From the NCBI RefSeq assembly GCF_030296015.1, contig NZ_AP027368.1, forward strand, positions 1,612,001 to 1,676,000: a stretch of DNA of 64,000 nt, written 5' to 3'. Below the pieces are notes generated by a model. It was given only the letters and a program-made list of their open reading frames with translations, was not told the origin of the DNA and made no database searches. This stretch comes from Ferrimonas sp. YFM (GTDB taxonomy: Bacteria; Pseudomonadota; Gammaproteobacteria; Enterobacterales; Shewanellaceae). Positions 36,294 to 44,910 of this stretch are shown here, piece by piece. The translations under genes were made by a program, and so were the position numbers. Positions within the stretch are counted from its first letter, which is position 1, and each line of letters begins with the position of its first letter.

Positions 36294-36707
36294 ATGTCAG
36301 TCCGTGAGCAGGAATCAATGGACGATTTGCTGCCCTTCCCTCAGCGCAATGATATGGCACGCCTTGATGCCCAGATCTGCTATCTGTTGATGTGCGCTGC
36401 CCTGGTGATCTCCCTGGTCGGGGTTCTGCACAGCTGGTTTTTCTTCTTCTCTCTCATTCTGTGGCTTTGTGGCGGCGGCTGGGGGGTGCTGAAGAAGCGG
36501 GAAGCGTCGCAAACCTTGTGGGAAGACCACTTCGACAACATCATCTTTGTGCTGATGCTCAGTGCCTTTGCGGTGCCTGCCGGTGCCGGCCTGGTGTGGT
36601 ATTTCGAGTCCTGGTGGCCCATGGCCATGCTGTGGCTGTGGGGAGCACTGAGAATGACCTTGGCGTTTTACCGTCTGGTGGATCACCGCCAGTTCCATGA
36701 GCGTTAA
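36294..36707 (+). CDS. Small integral membrane protein, function unknown
   Basis: This 137-residue product has about four membrane helices (around residues 27-45, 48-65, 84-104 and 108-126). I do not recognise the family; the helix pattern is loosely like DUF4870/Tic20-type proteins. ATG 36294 has an excellent ribosome site, AAGGAGG. It is 21 bp upstream of the MAPEG gene, and the two are probably co-transcribed. Confidence 0.72.
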   Translation: MSVREQESMDDLLPFPQRNDMARLDAQICYLLMCAALVISLVGVLHSWFFFFSLILWLCGGGWGVLKKREASQTLWEDHFDNIIFVLMLSAFAVPAGAGLVWYFESWWPMAMLWLWGALRMTLAFYRLVDHRQFHER

Positions 36708-36728
36708 CCCGATTCTCCGGAGGACGTC

Positions 36729-37121
36729 ATGTCTGTAGAGATCACTGCCCTGTACTTGTCTTTGACTGCTGTATTGGCTCTGGTGTTGGCCTTTCGGGTG
36801 GTGCGGCTGCGGCGCAGCAGAAAGATTGGCGTGGGCACAGGGCAGGATAAAGAGCTGACAATCTGCGTGCGCTGTCACGGCAACATGCTGGAGTATGCTC
36901 CCCTGGTGCTGCTGATGCTGGCCACAGCAGAGCTCAACGGCGCGAATTCAACCCTGCTGCACCTGTGCGGTGTGTCCTGGATCATTGCCAGAGTGCTCCA
37001 CCCCTGGGGGCTGACCCAGGGGGGCGGCGGCTATCATAAAGGGCGTTTCCTCGGCACCCTGATCACCTGGCTGGCCACCCTGACCCTGGCCGGCCTCAAC
37101 CTGTGGCTGGTATTAACCTAG
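36729..37121 (+). CDS. MAPEG-family membrane protein
   Basis: This 130-residue four-helix membrane protein belongs to the MAPEG family (membrane proteins in eicosanoid and glutathione metabolism). The hallmark is the segment RCHGNMLEYAPLVLLMLATAELNG followed by ARVLHPWGL. Bacterial members may have glutathione transferase or peroxidase activity; no function is shown here. GGAGG precedes ATG 36729. Its last 9 bp overlap the end of the convergent Nudix-HAD gene. Confidence 0.85.
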   Translation: MSVEITALYLSLTAVLALVLAFRVVRLRRSRKIGVGTGQDKELTICVRCHGNMLEYAPLVLLMLATAELNGANSTLLHLCGVSWIIARVLHPWGLTQGGGGYHKGRFLGTLITWLATLTLAGLNLWLVLT

Positions 37122-38174
37122 TGCGTGCCATCCGCTGAGCACCTGATGGTGCATCTGCGCCAGTTTGCTGGCGCACTGGTGACCATCGCCTATCAGCAGC
37201 AGCTCTATGCCCAGAGCGTCCGCCACCTCCAGATCATGATCCGTATCGCCCACCAGTATGGTGTTCTTGGCCAGAATGCCTGTGGCCGCCAGCAGCTCCC
37301 GTCCCCGGTCGATTTTACACCTTGCCTGGTTGTCCGGCAGGCCGTAGATGTGGTCGAACAGAGAGGCGATGCCATGGTGGTTGAGGCACTGCTCCAATAC
37401 CGTTTGAGAGCTGGCGGAGAGCAGAGACTGGGTCGATTGACCGGCTAGGCCTCCCAGCAGAAACCGGCTGCCCGGGTGCAGCTGCAGGCGCTCTCTGGCG
37501 GCGCTGTAGTGTCGGCCAAATTCGTTGCACAGCTGGTCGAAGGGCAGGCGCTCAAAGTCAAAGCCCAGGTTGCGGTAGTAATCGATGACCGGGTGACAAA
37601 AGTCCCGACGGTAGCTGGCCAGATCCGTGCTCCCCAAACTCTGGGTGGTCATCAACTGGTTGACGATCTCCACCGCCAACGGCGCGTCATTAACCAGGGT
37701 GCCATTCCAGTCCCAGACCACATGCTGGTAGCCTCCGAGTTTGCTCAGCAGTGACAGGCGGCCGGTGACATGGCGAAACAGCACCGGCTGAATCTCGGCC
37801 CAGGTCAGATCCTCAGGCAGGGTGTCCATGGGGGCCACTTCGGCGATCTCCGACAGGGGGGAGAGTGGCTCGAGAGTGTCCACTTCGGCAAAGCAGAGCA
37901 GGCCCTCACCGCTGAGCCCGGGTTGCGTCACCCGATAGCCCTCTACGGCGTGCAATCGGTATTTCTGTGCGCCGGTTTCCTCCCTGAGCTCTCGGTGGGC
38001 GGCCTCCAGAGGGCTTTCTCCCGGCTCAATCTTGCCCCCTGGCAACTCCCAGCTGCTGCGTTGATGGTGGCGGACCAGCAACCAGCGGCCCTGATGACGG
38101 GTAACGATCACCACGTAGGCCATGGCGTGAGGGGTACTGGGGGTCCAGTTGAAAAAACTGATGTCAGTGGACAT
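37113..38174 (-). CDS. Fused Nudix hydrolase and HAD-like phosphatase
   Basis: This 353-residue protein joins two enzymes. Residues about 15-140 form a Nudix domain with a perfect box (GGKIEPGESPLEAAHRE-LREETGA, Gly47 to Ala69). Residues 150-353 form a HAD hydrolase with motif I W-D155-W-N-G-T and motif IV VGDTDHDLEVADALG, like phosphoglycolate-phosphatase relatives. The combination suggests stepwise removal of pyrophosphate and then phosphate from one metabolite. ATG 38174 is preferred; an upstream in-frame start would add 20 unrelated residues. The GNAT gene ends 20 bp upstream on the same strand. Confidence 0.85.
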   Translation of the reverse strand: MSTDISFFNWTPSTPHAMAYVVIVTRHQGRWLLVRHHQRSSWELPGGKIEPGESPLEAAHRELREETGAQKYRLHAVEGYRVTQPGLSGEGLLCFAEVDTLEPLSPLSEIAEVAPMDTLPEDLTWAEIQPVLFRHVTGRLSLLSKLGGYQHVVWDWNGTLVNDAPLAVEIVNQLMTTQSLGSTDLASYRRDFCHPVIDYYRNLGFDFERLPFDQLCNEFGRHYSAARERLQLHPGSRFLLGGLAGQSTQSLLSASSQTVLEQCLNHHGIASLFDHIYGLPDNQARCKIDRGRELLAATGILAKNTILVGDTDHDLEVADALGIELLLIGDGHQCASKLAQMHHQVLSGWHALG

Positions 38175-38194
38175 GGAAACTCGGACTGCAAAAA

Positions 38195-38665
38195 TCAGGA
38201 GGGAGAGAGTAAAAGTTTCTCCATGGGGATGCAATCCAGGGTGAAGCCTCTTGGGCTCTGATAGTGAGCGATCCGCTCGCCCTGGTACCCCTGACTGCGG
38301 TAGAAGGGGGCGGCATTGAGGGTGGACTCCAGGGTCAGCCTGGTCAGGCCCTGTTGCCTGGCCACCGCCTCTAAATGTTTCAGCATCCGCTTACCCAGTC
38401 CACAACCGGCGTGTTGGGGAGAGACAAACAGCCCCTCTACCTGGCCGTCTATGATGGCACCGCAGACCAGGGGGCGGCCATGGTGTTCCAACAGGTAGAA
38501 GGCGTTACTGACCTGGTCGGCGAACGCCTGGGTGCACTGGCCCTCGGTCCACCTGTCCATGGCGTCATCGCTGTAATGGCCCCGGCACTGGCCATTGATG
38601 GCGTCGATGCGCAGTTGCCACAGCCCCTTTGCGTCGTCCGCATTTGCCTTTCGTATCCCGGTCAT
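38195..38665 (-). CDS. GNAT-family N-acetyltransferase
   Basis: This 156-residue acetyltransferase has the acetyl-CoA-binding motif A as VSPQHAGCGLGKRMLKHLEAVA and motif B near LTLESTLNAAPFYRSQGY. The substrate is unknown. ATG 38665 follows AGGAAGAGGAT, a good ribosome site. It is 20 bp upstream of the Nudix-HAD gene on the same strand, so the two form an operon. Confidence 0.86.
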   Translation of the reverse strand: MTGIRKANADDAKGLWQLRIDAINGQCRGHYSDDAMDRWTEGQCTQAFADQVSNAFYLLEHHGRPLVCGAIIDGQVEGLFVSPQHAGCGLGKRMLKHLEAVARQQGLTRLTLESTLNAAPFYRSQGYQGERIAHYQSPRGFTLDCIPMEKLLLSPS

Positions 38666-38845
38666 ATCCTCTTCCTGGCATCGCCTCATTGAGTTGTTAT
38701 AACACGTATCCCTTCTGGTTTAGCCCTTGTTCAGGAAGCGGTCGTTCAGTTAAGAGCGGGTTCAGAAACAAAATGTAACATGTGTTTCCGAAATCGGATT
38801 CGTCCTCTAGCCGGGCGGCAACAGATCAGTGAGGTGAGTAAAAAA

Positions 38846-39160
38846 ATGAGTTTAATCAGTACCCCCTTTGTCGGCACCGGCGCAGACACCGCGCTGCATG
38901 TGGTGGCGGCCGTGGTGATGGTCGGAACGGTGGCCGCGGCCCTGTATGGGTTTTGGAAGCTGCATGAACTGCCCATCAGCCAGGCCCACAATCGCAAGCA
39001 TCATCAGTTGGGGCTGATTACCGTCCTCACCTGGATAGGCTTCGTCTGGCACTGGGTCTGGGTGTTGGCGGTGATCCTCGCCTTTGTGGACGGGGAGGCG
39101 GCACTGAGGCGCATCCGTGATATCTGGCGTGAACCCGCCCAGGGAGGTGATCATGCTTGA
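38846..39160 (+). CDS. yiaW: DUF3302 inner-membrane protein, YiaW-like
   Basis: This 104-residue protein has two membrane helices (about 15-36 and 60-82) and the charged tail DGEAALRRIRDIWREP. It corresponds to the DUF3302 family, E. coli YiaW. The start ATG 38846 follows GAGGTGAG. Its stop overlaps the start of the HlyD-like gene by 8 bp, the same order as yiaW-yiaV in E. coli. Function is unknown; the pairing suggests a membrane partner of the periplasmic adaptor. Confidence 0.82.
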   Translation: MSLISTPFVGTGADTALHVVAAVVMVGTVAAALYGFWKLHELPISQAHNRKHHQLGLITVLTWIGFVWHWVWVLAVILAFVDGEAALRRIRDIWREPAQGGDHA

Positions 39161-40376
39161 GGGATTGGCGGTATGGGCCCTGTTTATCTACCTGCTCAGG
39201 CTGGTGGGCATGCCCTGGAACACTTACACCAAGGGCTTCTCTTATCTGGGCGGGGCCGGTTGGTTGCTGTTTGTCTGGGTGGGGCTGCTGAACTACACCC
39301 CCATGGATCTGTCCGGTGGCTCTTTGGTGCAATCGCCCCACGTTCAGCTTCGTCCCGGCAATACCCAGATCAAGGGCAAGGTAAAGGCGCTGCACGTGGA
39401 GCCCAACCAGTACGTTACCGAGGGGCAGCTGATCTATGAGCTGGACGATGAGCCCTATCGCATCGCCCTGGCCAGCTCAGAGGCCAGCCTCAAGGCCAAG
39501 CAGGCGTCTCTGGCCGTGGCCAAAGAGGGCGTCGCCATTGCCGAAGCGGAGTTCCGTGAGGCTCAGAAGGACATTGAGATCAGCCAGAACGATCTGGTGG
39601 CCGCCGAAGAGGATCTCAGCTGGAAGCGCTCGCAATTGACCCGCTTTAACGAGCAGAACCGGGTGGTGCCCCAGTCGGTGACCGAGAGCTTGCTGGATGA
39701 GCAGAAGAACAAGGTAGAGAGTGCCAGGGCCAAGGTGGTGGCCCTGGAGGCGGCCATCGAGCGTAACCAGGCCAGCGCCGACAAGAAGCGTCTGAGCGTC
39801 GACAAGCAGCGTCTGTCGGTGCAATCCACCGCTGCCGAGGTGGAGGTGGCTCGCCAGAAGGTGTCCCAGGACAGCTGGAACCTGGAGTCCACCAAGGTGT
39901 ATGCCCCGGCGGACGGCTTCATGACCAACTTCATCCTGCGCCCCGGGCAATACATCGGCGCGGTGGCCAGAATCAACATGTTCACCAGCGAGAAGTACGT
40001 GCTGATGCGGGTTAATCATCAGGCGATGCGTAATCTCAAGGTGGGTCAGAGCGCCGAGTTTGCGTCCGCCATCTACCCGGGCACCATCTTTCGCGCCGAG
40101 GTGACCGGCATCGTCAAGGCCACCGGGGAATCCCAGGGGAACCTGATTGGCCGGGAGGAGTCAGTGAGGCAGACCACGGGCGCCAATGTGCAGAACAAGC
40201 ACCACTTTGTCAGGTTGAAGATTCACGAGCCGGAAGGGACCAACATCCCGGTGGGGTCTGTGGGACTGGCTTGGGTCAGCGGTGAAAAGCCCATCGCTTT
40301 CCTCAACTTCCTGGATGTAATCCGCGGGATCATCATCCGCATGAAGTCGCAGATCTACTATTTCTACTCCATGTAA
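39153..40376 (+). CDS. yiaV: HlyD-family membrane fusion protein, YiaV-like
   Basis: This 407-residue periplasmic adaptor has two N-terminal membrane helices, a biotinyl-lipoyl-like domain (IKGKVKALHVEPNQYVTEGQLIYELDD), a long coiled-coil hairpin (about residues 105-245) and a beta-barrel domain (APADGFMTNFILRPGQYIGAV). It would link an inner-membrane pump to an outer-membrane channel. No pump or TolC-like gene is nearby, so a partner must be encoded elsewhere or be the DUF3302 protein. AGGGAGGTG precedes ATG 39153. Confidence 0.87.
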   Translation: MLEGLAVWALFIYLLRLVGMPWNTYTKGFSYLGGAGWLLFVWVGLLNYTPMDLSGGSLVQSPHVQLRPGNTQIKGKVKALHVEPNQYVTEGQLIYELDDEPYRIALASSEASLKAKQASLAVAKEGVAIAEAEFREAQKDIEISQNDLVAAEEDLSWKRSQLTRFNEQNRVVPQSVTESLLDEQKNKVESARAKVVALEAAIERNQASADKKRLSVDKQRLSVQSTAAEVEVARQKVSQDSWNLESTKVYAPADGFMTNFILRPGQYIGAVARINMFTSEKYVLMRVNHQAMRNLKVGQSAEFASAIYPGTIFRAEVTGIVKATGESQGNLIGREESVRQTTGANVQNKHHFVRLKIHEPEGTNIPVGSVGLAWVSGEKPIAFLNFLDVIRGIIIRMKSQIYYFYSM

Positions 40377-40378
40377 CC

Positions 40379-40402
40379 AAACGGCTCCCTCGGGAGCCGT
40401 TT
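40379..40402. terminator. Terminator between the HlyD-like gene and fbpC
   Basis: AAACGGCTCC (40379-40388), loop CTCG, GGAGCCGTTT (40393-40402). It lies between convergent genes and can serve both. Confidence 0.85.
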
Positions 40403-40417
40403 TCGTATGAGTTGCCC

Positions 40418-41527
40418 CTAGTCGGCCACAGCTTCAAACAGGGCCGCGTCCTTCATCTGCAGCGTCAGCCCCACGAACTGGCCCACCTGATGTTCCATGG
40501 AAGCACTGGTGCACAGTACCCGCTCGCCACTGGCCAGCTCCACCTCATACAGAGACCCGGCGCCGCGAAACTGCCTGGCGGTGATCCTGGCCTTGAGTTC
40601 GCCCTCGTCGTCGATGCGCAGGTCCGTTGGGCGAATCAGCATCTCCAGCGGGGTGTGTGGCGCGAAATTGTGCTGCTGATTCCAGGGGGCGGAACTCAGC
40701 GCCGTCTGCACTCTGTGGTTGGCCAGGGCCTGGGCTTTTATCAGTCTCCCCTGACCGACAAAACTGGCCACAAAGCGGGTGGCGGGTTTGTGGTAGATGG
40801 CGTAAGGGGTGTCCCACTGTTCGATATGACCCTGATGCACCACTGCCACCCGGTCGGCGATGGAGAATGCTTCCTGCTGGTCGTGGGTGACCAGCAGGGC
40901 GGTGATCCCCTCCTGACTCAGGATGCGCCGAACTTCGGGCACCAGCTCCTCCTTGAGGTGAGCGTCGAGCCCGGAGAAGGGCTCATCCAACAGCAGCAGA
41001 TCCGGCTTGGGGGCCAGGGCCCTTGCCAGGGCCACCCGCTGTTGCTGTCCGCCGGAGAGCTCGTGGGGGTAGCGATCGCCGTGCCCCTCCAGGCGAATCA
41101 GGCTGAGCAGTTCGTCGATCCTCGGCCGTTGTTCTGCCTTGGGCTGGCGATGGAGCCCATAGGCGATGTTCTGGGCCACGGTCAGATGGGGGAACAGGGC
41201 GATGTCCTGAAACACCATGCCGATGTTGCGCTGCTCCGGTGGCAGTTGTTCCCGGGTGGAGGAGAGCAGCCGCTGCTCCATCCATAGTTCCCCGGCCATT
41301 AGGGGCTGGAAGCCGGCGATCGCTTTGAGCAGAGTGGATTTGCCACAACCACTGGGACCCAGCAGGCAGGCGATCTCTCCCTTGAACAGCTCCAGATTGA
41401 CCTGATGAATCACCGGGGTGCCGCTGTAGCCGGCGCTGACCCCTGTGGCCCTGAGCTGAACCACTTTGGGGGGCGAGGAGGGCGCCTGGAGGCCGGTCAG
41501 GGCGGTACGTTTGGTGTGAGCCAGCAT
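40418..41527 (-). CDS. fbpC: Iron(III) ABC transporter, ATP-binding protein
   Basis: This 369-residue ATPase powers ferric iron import. Walker A is GPSGCGKST, the signature is LSGGQQQR, Walker B LLLLDEPFSGLD, and the switch histidine is in VTHDQQEA. A C-terminal TOBE-type regulatory domain begins near residue 270. The family match is FbpC/AfuC rather than a sugar or spermidine importer, because the two upstream genes encode the iron permease and binding protein. It starts one base after the fbpB stop. About 30 N-terminal residues precede the ATPase core. Confidence 0.9.
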   Translation of the reverse strand: MLAHTKRTALTGLQAPSSPPKVVQLRATGVSAGYSGTPVIHQVNLELFKGEIACLLGPSGCGKSTLLKAIAGFQPLMAGELWMEQRLLSSTREQLPPEQRNIGMVFQDIALFPHLTVAQNIAYGLHRQPKAEQRPRIDELLSLIRLEGHGDRYPHELSGGQQQRVALARALAPKPDLLLLDEPFSGLDAHLKEELVPEVRRILSQEGITALLVTHDQQEAFSIADRVAVVHQGHIEQWDTPYAIYHKPATRFVASFVGQGRLIKAQALANHRVQTALSSAPWNQQHNFAPHTPLEMLIRPTDLRIDDEGELKARITARQFRGAGSLYEVELASGERVLCTSASMEHQVGQFVGLTLQMKDAALFEAVAD

Positions 41528-41528
41528 A

Positions 41529-43169
41529 TCAGTGGGCCTCCGTAATGGATTTGTTCAGTAGGATCACCGGGATGATCCCCACGGCGACGATCATCAGTGA
41601 CGCGGGCGCCGCATCGATGAGGCGCTCGTCAGAGGCAAGCTCGAAGGCTCGCACCGCCAGGGTGTTGAAGTTGAAGGGCCTGAGCATCAAAGTCGCAGGC
41701 AGCTCCTTGAGCACATCCACAAACACTATCAACAGGGCGGTCAGGGCACTGCGTCGCAGCAGCGGCAGATGAATTTTCCACAGGACCTGCCCCGGGCTGC
41801 TGCCCAAAGATCTGGCGCTGTGGTCCAGGCTGGGCTGTATGCTCTGCAGGCCGCTGTGTACCGCGCCAATGGAGACTGCCATAAAACGCACCGCATAGGC
41901 GAACAGCAGTGCGGCCAGTGATCCGGAGAACAGCAGTCCCAGATCCACCGTCCATCCCATGCGGGCCAGGGCGGTTTCCACTCCGGCCACCAGATGATGA
42001 TCCACCCAGGTCAGGGCGCTGAGCACGCCGATGGCGACTATGGTGCCGGGAAGGGCGTAACCCAAAGACGCCAGCCTGACAGAGAGCCGGGTTAACCTGC
42101 GGTGTTGGGCTCTCAGGGCATAGGCCAGGATCAGCGCCAGAGTCAGAGAGAGCAGGGCGGCCATGGCGGCCAGGGAGAAGGAGTTCCAGGCCAGTGTCCA
42201 AAACTGGCTGGTGGCGGCCTCATCGCTGACAAGGCTCCAGCGCAGCAGCAGGGCTGCGGGTAACAGGAAGCCAAGGGACGGTGGCACCAGACACACCAGA
42301 GCGGCCAGCCAGCCAGGGTAACCGGAGATCGTCTTGCGGCGAACCTGGCCCTGGGGATCGCCATTGGCAAAGTACTTCACCCTTCGGCGGGAGTGGGTTT
42401 CCAGAGTCAGTAATATCAGCACAAACCCCAGCAGCAGCAGCGACAACTGGGCGGCGGCGTTGCCATCGCCAAAGCCGTAGTAGGTGCGGAATATGCCGGT
42501 GGTGAAGGTAGGGACACCGAAATACTCCACGGTGCCGTAATCCGCCAGGGTTTCCATCAGCGCCAGAGCCACACCCACCACGATGGCGGGACGGGCCAGG
42601 GGCAGAATCACCCGGCGCATCTCTCCCAGGGAGGAGACCCCAAGGCTGCGGCTGGTGTCTATCATCCGATCGGACAGGGAGAGAAAGGCGGCCCGGCTCA
42701 TCAGATAGACATAGGGGTAGAGCACCAGTGACAGCATGGCGATGGCGCCGCCCAGGGAACGGATCTCAAAAAACCAGTACTGGCCATAGCCCAGGCCGGT
42801 GAGGTCGCGGATCCACTGCTGCACCGGTCCGGCATAATCCAGCAATCCCGTGTAGGTGTAGGCGATGATGTAGGCGGGCATCGCCATCGGCATCAGCAGC
42901 AGCAGGCTCAGGAGGCGGCGGCCGGGGAAGTTGCAGCGGGCGGTAAGCCAGGCAGTAGGCACTCCGATAAGGGTGACCAGCAGGGCCACACCGATCGCCA
43001 ACAGTGCAGAGTTGACCGTGTACTCTCCCAGCACCGTCTGCCACAGGTGCCGCCACACCTCAAGAGAGCCCGCCAGGCTCTGGCCGGTGACGGTCATCAG
43101 GGGCACCATCAGCACCAGTGCGATGGTGATGGCGCCCACAAGCAGCGGATTGACGCGGGAGAGGGTCAT
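41529..43169 (-). CDS. fbpB: Iron(III) ABC transporter, permease
   Basis: This 546-residue protein is a fused permease with two six-helix halves, each carrying an EAA loop (SLGVSSLGEMRRVILPLARPAI in the first, SLGSSPGQVLWKIHLPLLRRSA in the second). This doubled architecture is typical of FbpB/SfuB ferric iron permeases. It lies 8 bp after fbpA and one base before fbpC, so fbpABC is one operon. Confidence 0.92.
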   Translation of the reverse strand: MTLSRVNPLLVGAITIALVLMVPLMTVTGQSLAGSLEVWRHLWQTVLGEYTVNSALLAIGVALLVTLIGVPTAWLTARCNFPGRRLLSLLLLMPMAMPAYIIAYTYTGLLDYAGPVQQWIRDLTGLGYGQYWFFEIRSLGGAIAMLSLVLYPYVYLMSRAAFLSLSDRMIDTSRSLGVSSLGEMRRVILPLARPAIVVGVALALMETLADYGTVEYFGVPTFTTGIFRTYYGFGDGNAAAQLSLLLLGFVLILLTLETHSRRRVKYFANGDPQGQVRRKTISGYPGWLAALVCLVPPSLGFLLPAALLLRWSLVSDEAATSQFWTLAWNSFSLAAMAALLSLTLALILAYALRAQHRRLTRLSVRLASLGYALPGTIVAIGVLSALTWVDHHLVAGVETALARMGWTVDLGLLFSGSLAALLFAYAVRFMAVSIGAVHSGLQSIQPSLDHSARSLGSSPGQVLWKIHLPLLRRSALTALLIVFVDVLKELPATLMLRPFNFNTLAVRAFELASDERLIDAAPASLMIVAVGIIPVILLNKSITEAH

Positions 43170-43177
43170 GGACGGAC

Positions 43178-44194
43178 CTACTTCCAGCCTGCCCGGTCCA
43201 TGATCTCAACCGCCTGACGATTGAGGGTGCCCAGACGATTCAGGCTGATGTCGTCGGCCTTGAACTCGCCCCAGCTGGCCAGCACTTTCGACGCTGACAC
43301 ACCGGGCAGGACCGGGTATTCGTTGTTGACCTGGGCGTACCAGTTTTGCGCCTCCTCGGTGAGCATAAAATCGATGAGTTTGGCGGCGGCTTCCTGGTTT
43401 TTGGCGGAGCGGGTGATGCCAATGCCACTGACGTTCACATGGGTGCCGCGATCGGCCTGGTTCGGCCAGAATAGCCCCAGTTGTTGCACCACTTTCTGGT
43501 TGCTGGCGTCGTCGCTGTTGGCCAGGCGGCCGTAGTAGTAGGTGTTGGCGATGGCGATGTCGCACACACCGGCCGCGGCGGCGCGCAGCTGGTCGGTGTC
43601 GCCCCCGGCCGGCGGCCTTGCCATATTCGTCACCAGTCCGGTGGCGAAGGCCTGGGCCTTGTCGGCACCGTCCGCATCAATCAGGGACGCCATCAACGAT
43701 TGGTTGTAGATGTTGCTCGAGGATCGGATGCAGATTCTGCCCTGCCATTTTGCGTCGGTCAGCGCCTCATAGGTGGAGAGTTCGTCAGGGGAGACCTTGC
43801 CTTTGACGTAGAAGATGGGACGGGCACGCATGGTCAGCCCCACCCATTGATTGTCCTGGTCTTTGAGGTTAGCGGGGACTTGCTTCAGGGCATCGCTGTT
43901 GGTCATAGGCTGCAACAGCTCACCGGCTTTGGCACGATGCAGGCGTCCGGCATCGGCGGTGATCAGTATGTCTGCAGGAGAGCGGTTGCCCTCTCTTTTC
44001 AGTCGGGTGATAAGGGCGTCATCTTTGCCGGTCACCAGGTTGACCTTGATGCCACTCTGCTCGGAAAACTTGTCCAGCAGAGGTTTGATCAGCGCTTCCT
44101 TGCGTGAGGAGTAGATGTTCAGTTCCTCCGCCTGCAGCAGCGACGGCGTCAGAGCCAGGGGCATCAGCAGGGAGAGGGCCAGGAGCTTTTGCAT
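43178..44194 (-). CDS. fbpA: Iron(III) ABC transporter, periplasmic binding protein
   Basis: This 338-residue FbpA/FutA-like protein has a signal peptide (MQKLLALSLLMPLALTPSLLQA) and the starting strand ELNIYSSRKEALIKPLLDKF. The ferric-iron tyrosine pair is in IANTYYYGRL. ATG 44194 gives the signal peptide and has AAGGA upstream; an earlier in-frame start would add a second hydrophobic stretch. A promoter and Fur-like box precede it, consistent with iron-repressed expression of fbpABC. Confidence 0.92.
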   Translation of the reverse strand: MQKLLALSLLMPLALTPSLLQAEELNIYSSRKEALIKPLLDKFSEQSGIKVNLVTGKDDALITRLKREGNRSPADILITADAGRLHRAKAGELLQPMTNSDALKQVPANLKDQDNQWVGLTMRARPIFYVKGKVSPDELSTYEALTDAKWQGRICIRSSSNIYNQSLMASLIDADGADKAQAFATGLVTNMARPPAGGDTDQLRAAAAGVCDIAIANTYYYGRLANSDDASNQKVVQQLGLFWPNQADRGTHVNVSGIGITRSAKNQEAAAKLIDFMLTEEAQNWYAQVNNEYPVLPGVSASKVLASWGEFKADDISLNRLGTLNRQAVEIMDRAGWK

Positions 44195-44239
44195 GTCGTT
44201 GTTTCCTTCAGGGCGAATAGATTGACTGGCAATGACAAG

Positions 44240-44258
44240 GGTAATGAGAGTGATTGCC
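44240..44258. promoter_or_regulatory. Fur-like box
   Basis: GGTAATGAGAGTGATTGCC matches 13 of 19 positions of GATAATGATAATCATTATC. It covers the predicted transcription start of fbpA, where a bound repressor would block it. Confidence 0.62.
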
Positions 44259-44265
44259 ATTAACG

Positions 44266-44294
44266 AGAATAGGTTAGCACTTACCAACTCTCAA
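44266..44294 (-). promoter_or_regulatory. Sigma-70 promoter of fbpABC
   Basis: On the minus strand TTGAGA (complement of 44289-44294) and TATTCT (complement of 44266-44271) are 17 bp apart. Transcription would start near 44259, at the Fur-like box. Confidence 0.6.
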
Positions 44295-44344
44295 GGGTAT
44301 GGCTTACCCAAAATGTGGAGATGGACTGCGATGGACTTTGGCAG

Positions 44345-44770
44345 TCAGGTCATCTGGTTAACTTTGACTCTGGGGTGGCGGGATCGGTAGAAGGCAAACA
44401 GGAACACCAGCATAAACAGGGCGTCATTGGCACCGTAGATGGTAAAGAACACCCCGGTCAGCCAGTCCTGTTCGAAGATGGATGATAACTGCTGACCGTG
44501 TTTCGACATCCACAGAGTCCAGGCACCGACATAAAGCGCCTTTTCTGCGGCAAAGATCAGTGACAGCCAGGGCAGTTGCAGGTGACGCTGACTGGCGGCG
44601 ATGTAGGCGCCGCCCCAGAGCATAATCAGCACCAGGCCAAAGGGGGTAAAGAGTACAGGATCCCAGTGCCACAGCAGCTCATTGGTGAAGCCCTTGGAAA
44701 ACAGCAGTACCCCGGCAATGTTGACGATGCCGGAGGCAATAAAAGCCCTGCTTATCCATACGTTGCTCAT
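44345..44770 (-). CDS. Hypothetical four-helix membrane protein
   Basis: I do not recognise the family. The 141-residue product has four predicted membrane helices (about residues 8-25, 40-58, 69-86 and 110-130), with a conserved-looking WHWDPVLFTPFGLVLIMLWGGAY. The start is ATG 44770. It is a separate unit from fbpABC, transcribed towards the iron promoter and ending about 50 bp from it; this could mean a shared response, but nothing proves it. Confidence 0.68.
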   Translation of the reverse strand: MSNVWISRAFIASGIVNIAGVLLFSKGFTNELLWHWDPVLFTPFGLVLIMLWGGAYIAASQRHLQLPWLSLIFAAEKALYVGAWTLWMSKHGQQLSSIFEQDWLTGVFFTIYGANDALFMLVFLFAFYRSRHPRVKVNQMT

Positions 44771-44893
44771 GATCCCTTCCTTTGGAACTGTTTTGTCTTA
44801 ACTTGCCTGATTGGGCGCCAGCCTACAAGTCGCTGCAGCTTTGGCCATTCGCTTGCTCTTCCCTTGGAGAATCCTGGTCGTGACGGTTAGGAT

Positions 44894-44910
44894 TAGGGGA
44901 TAGTCCCCTA
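44894..44910 (+). promoter_or_regulatory. Hairpin covering the ribosome site of the DUF294 gene
   Basis: TAGGGGA (44894-44900), loop TAG, TCCCCTA (44904-44910) form a perfect 7-bp stem. The left arm is the only purine-rich ribosome site, and the right arm ends on the A of the start codon, so the structure should hide the start. Confidence 0.5.
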
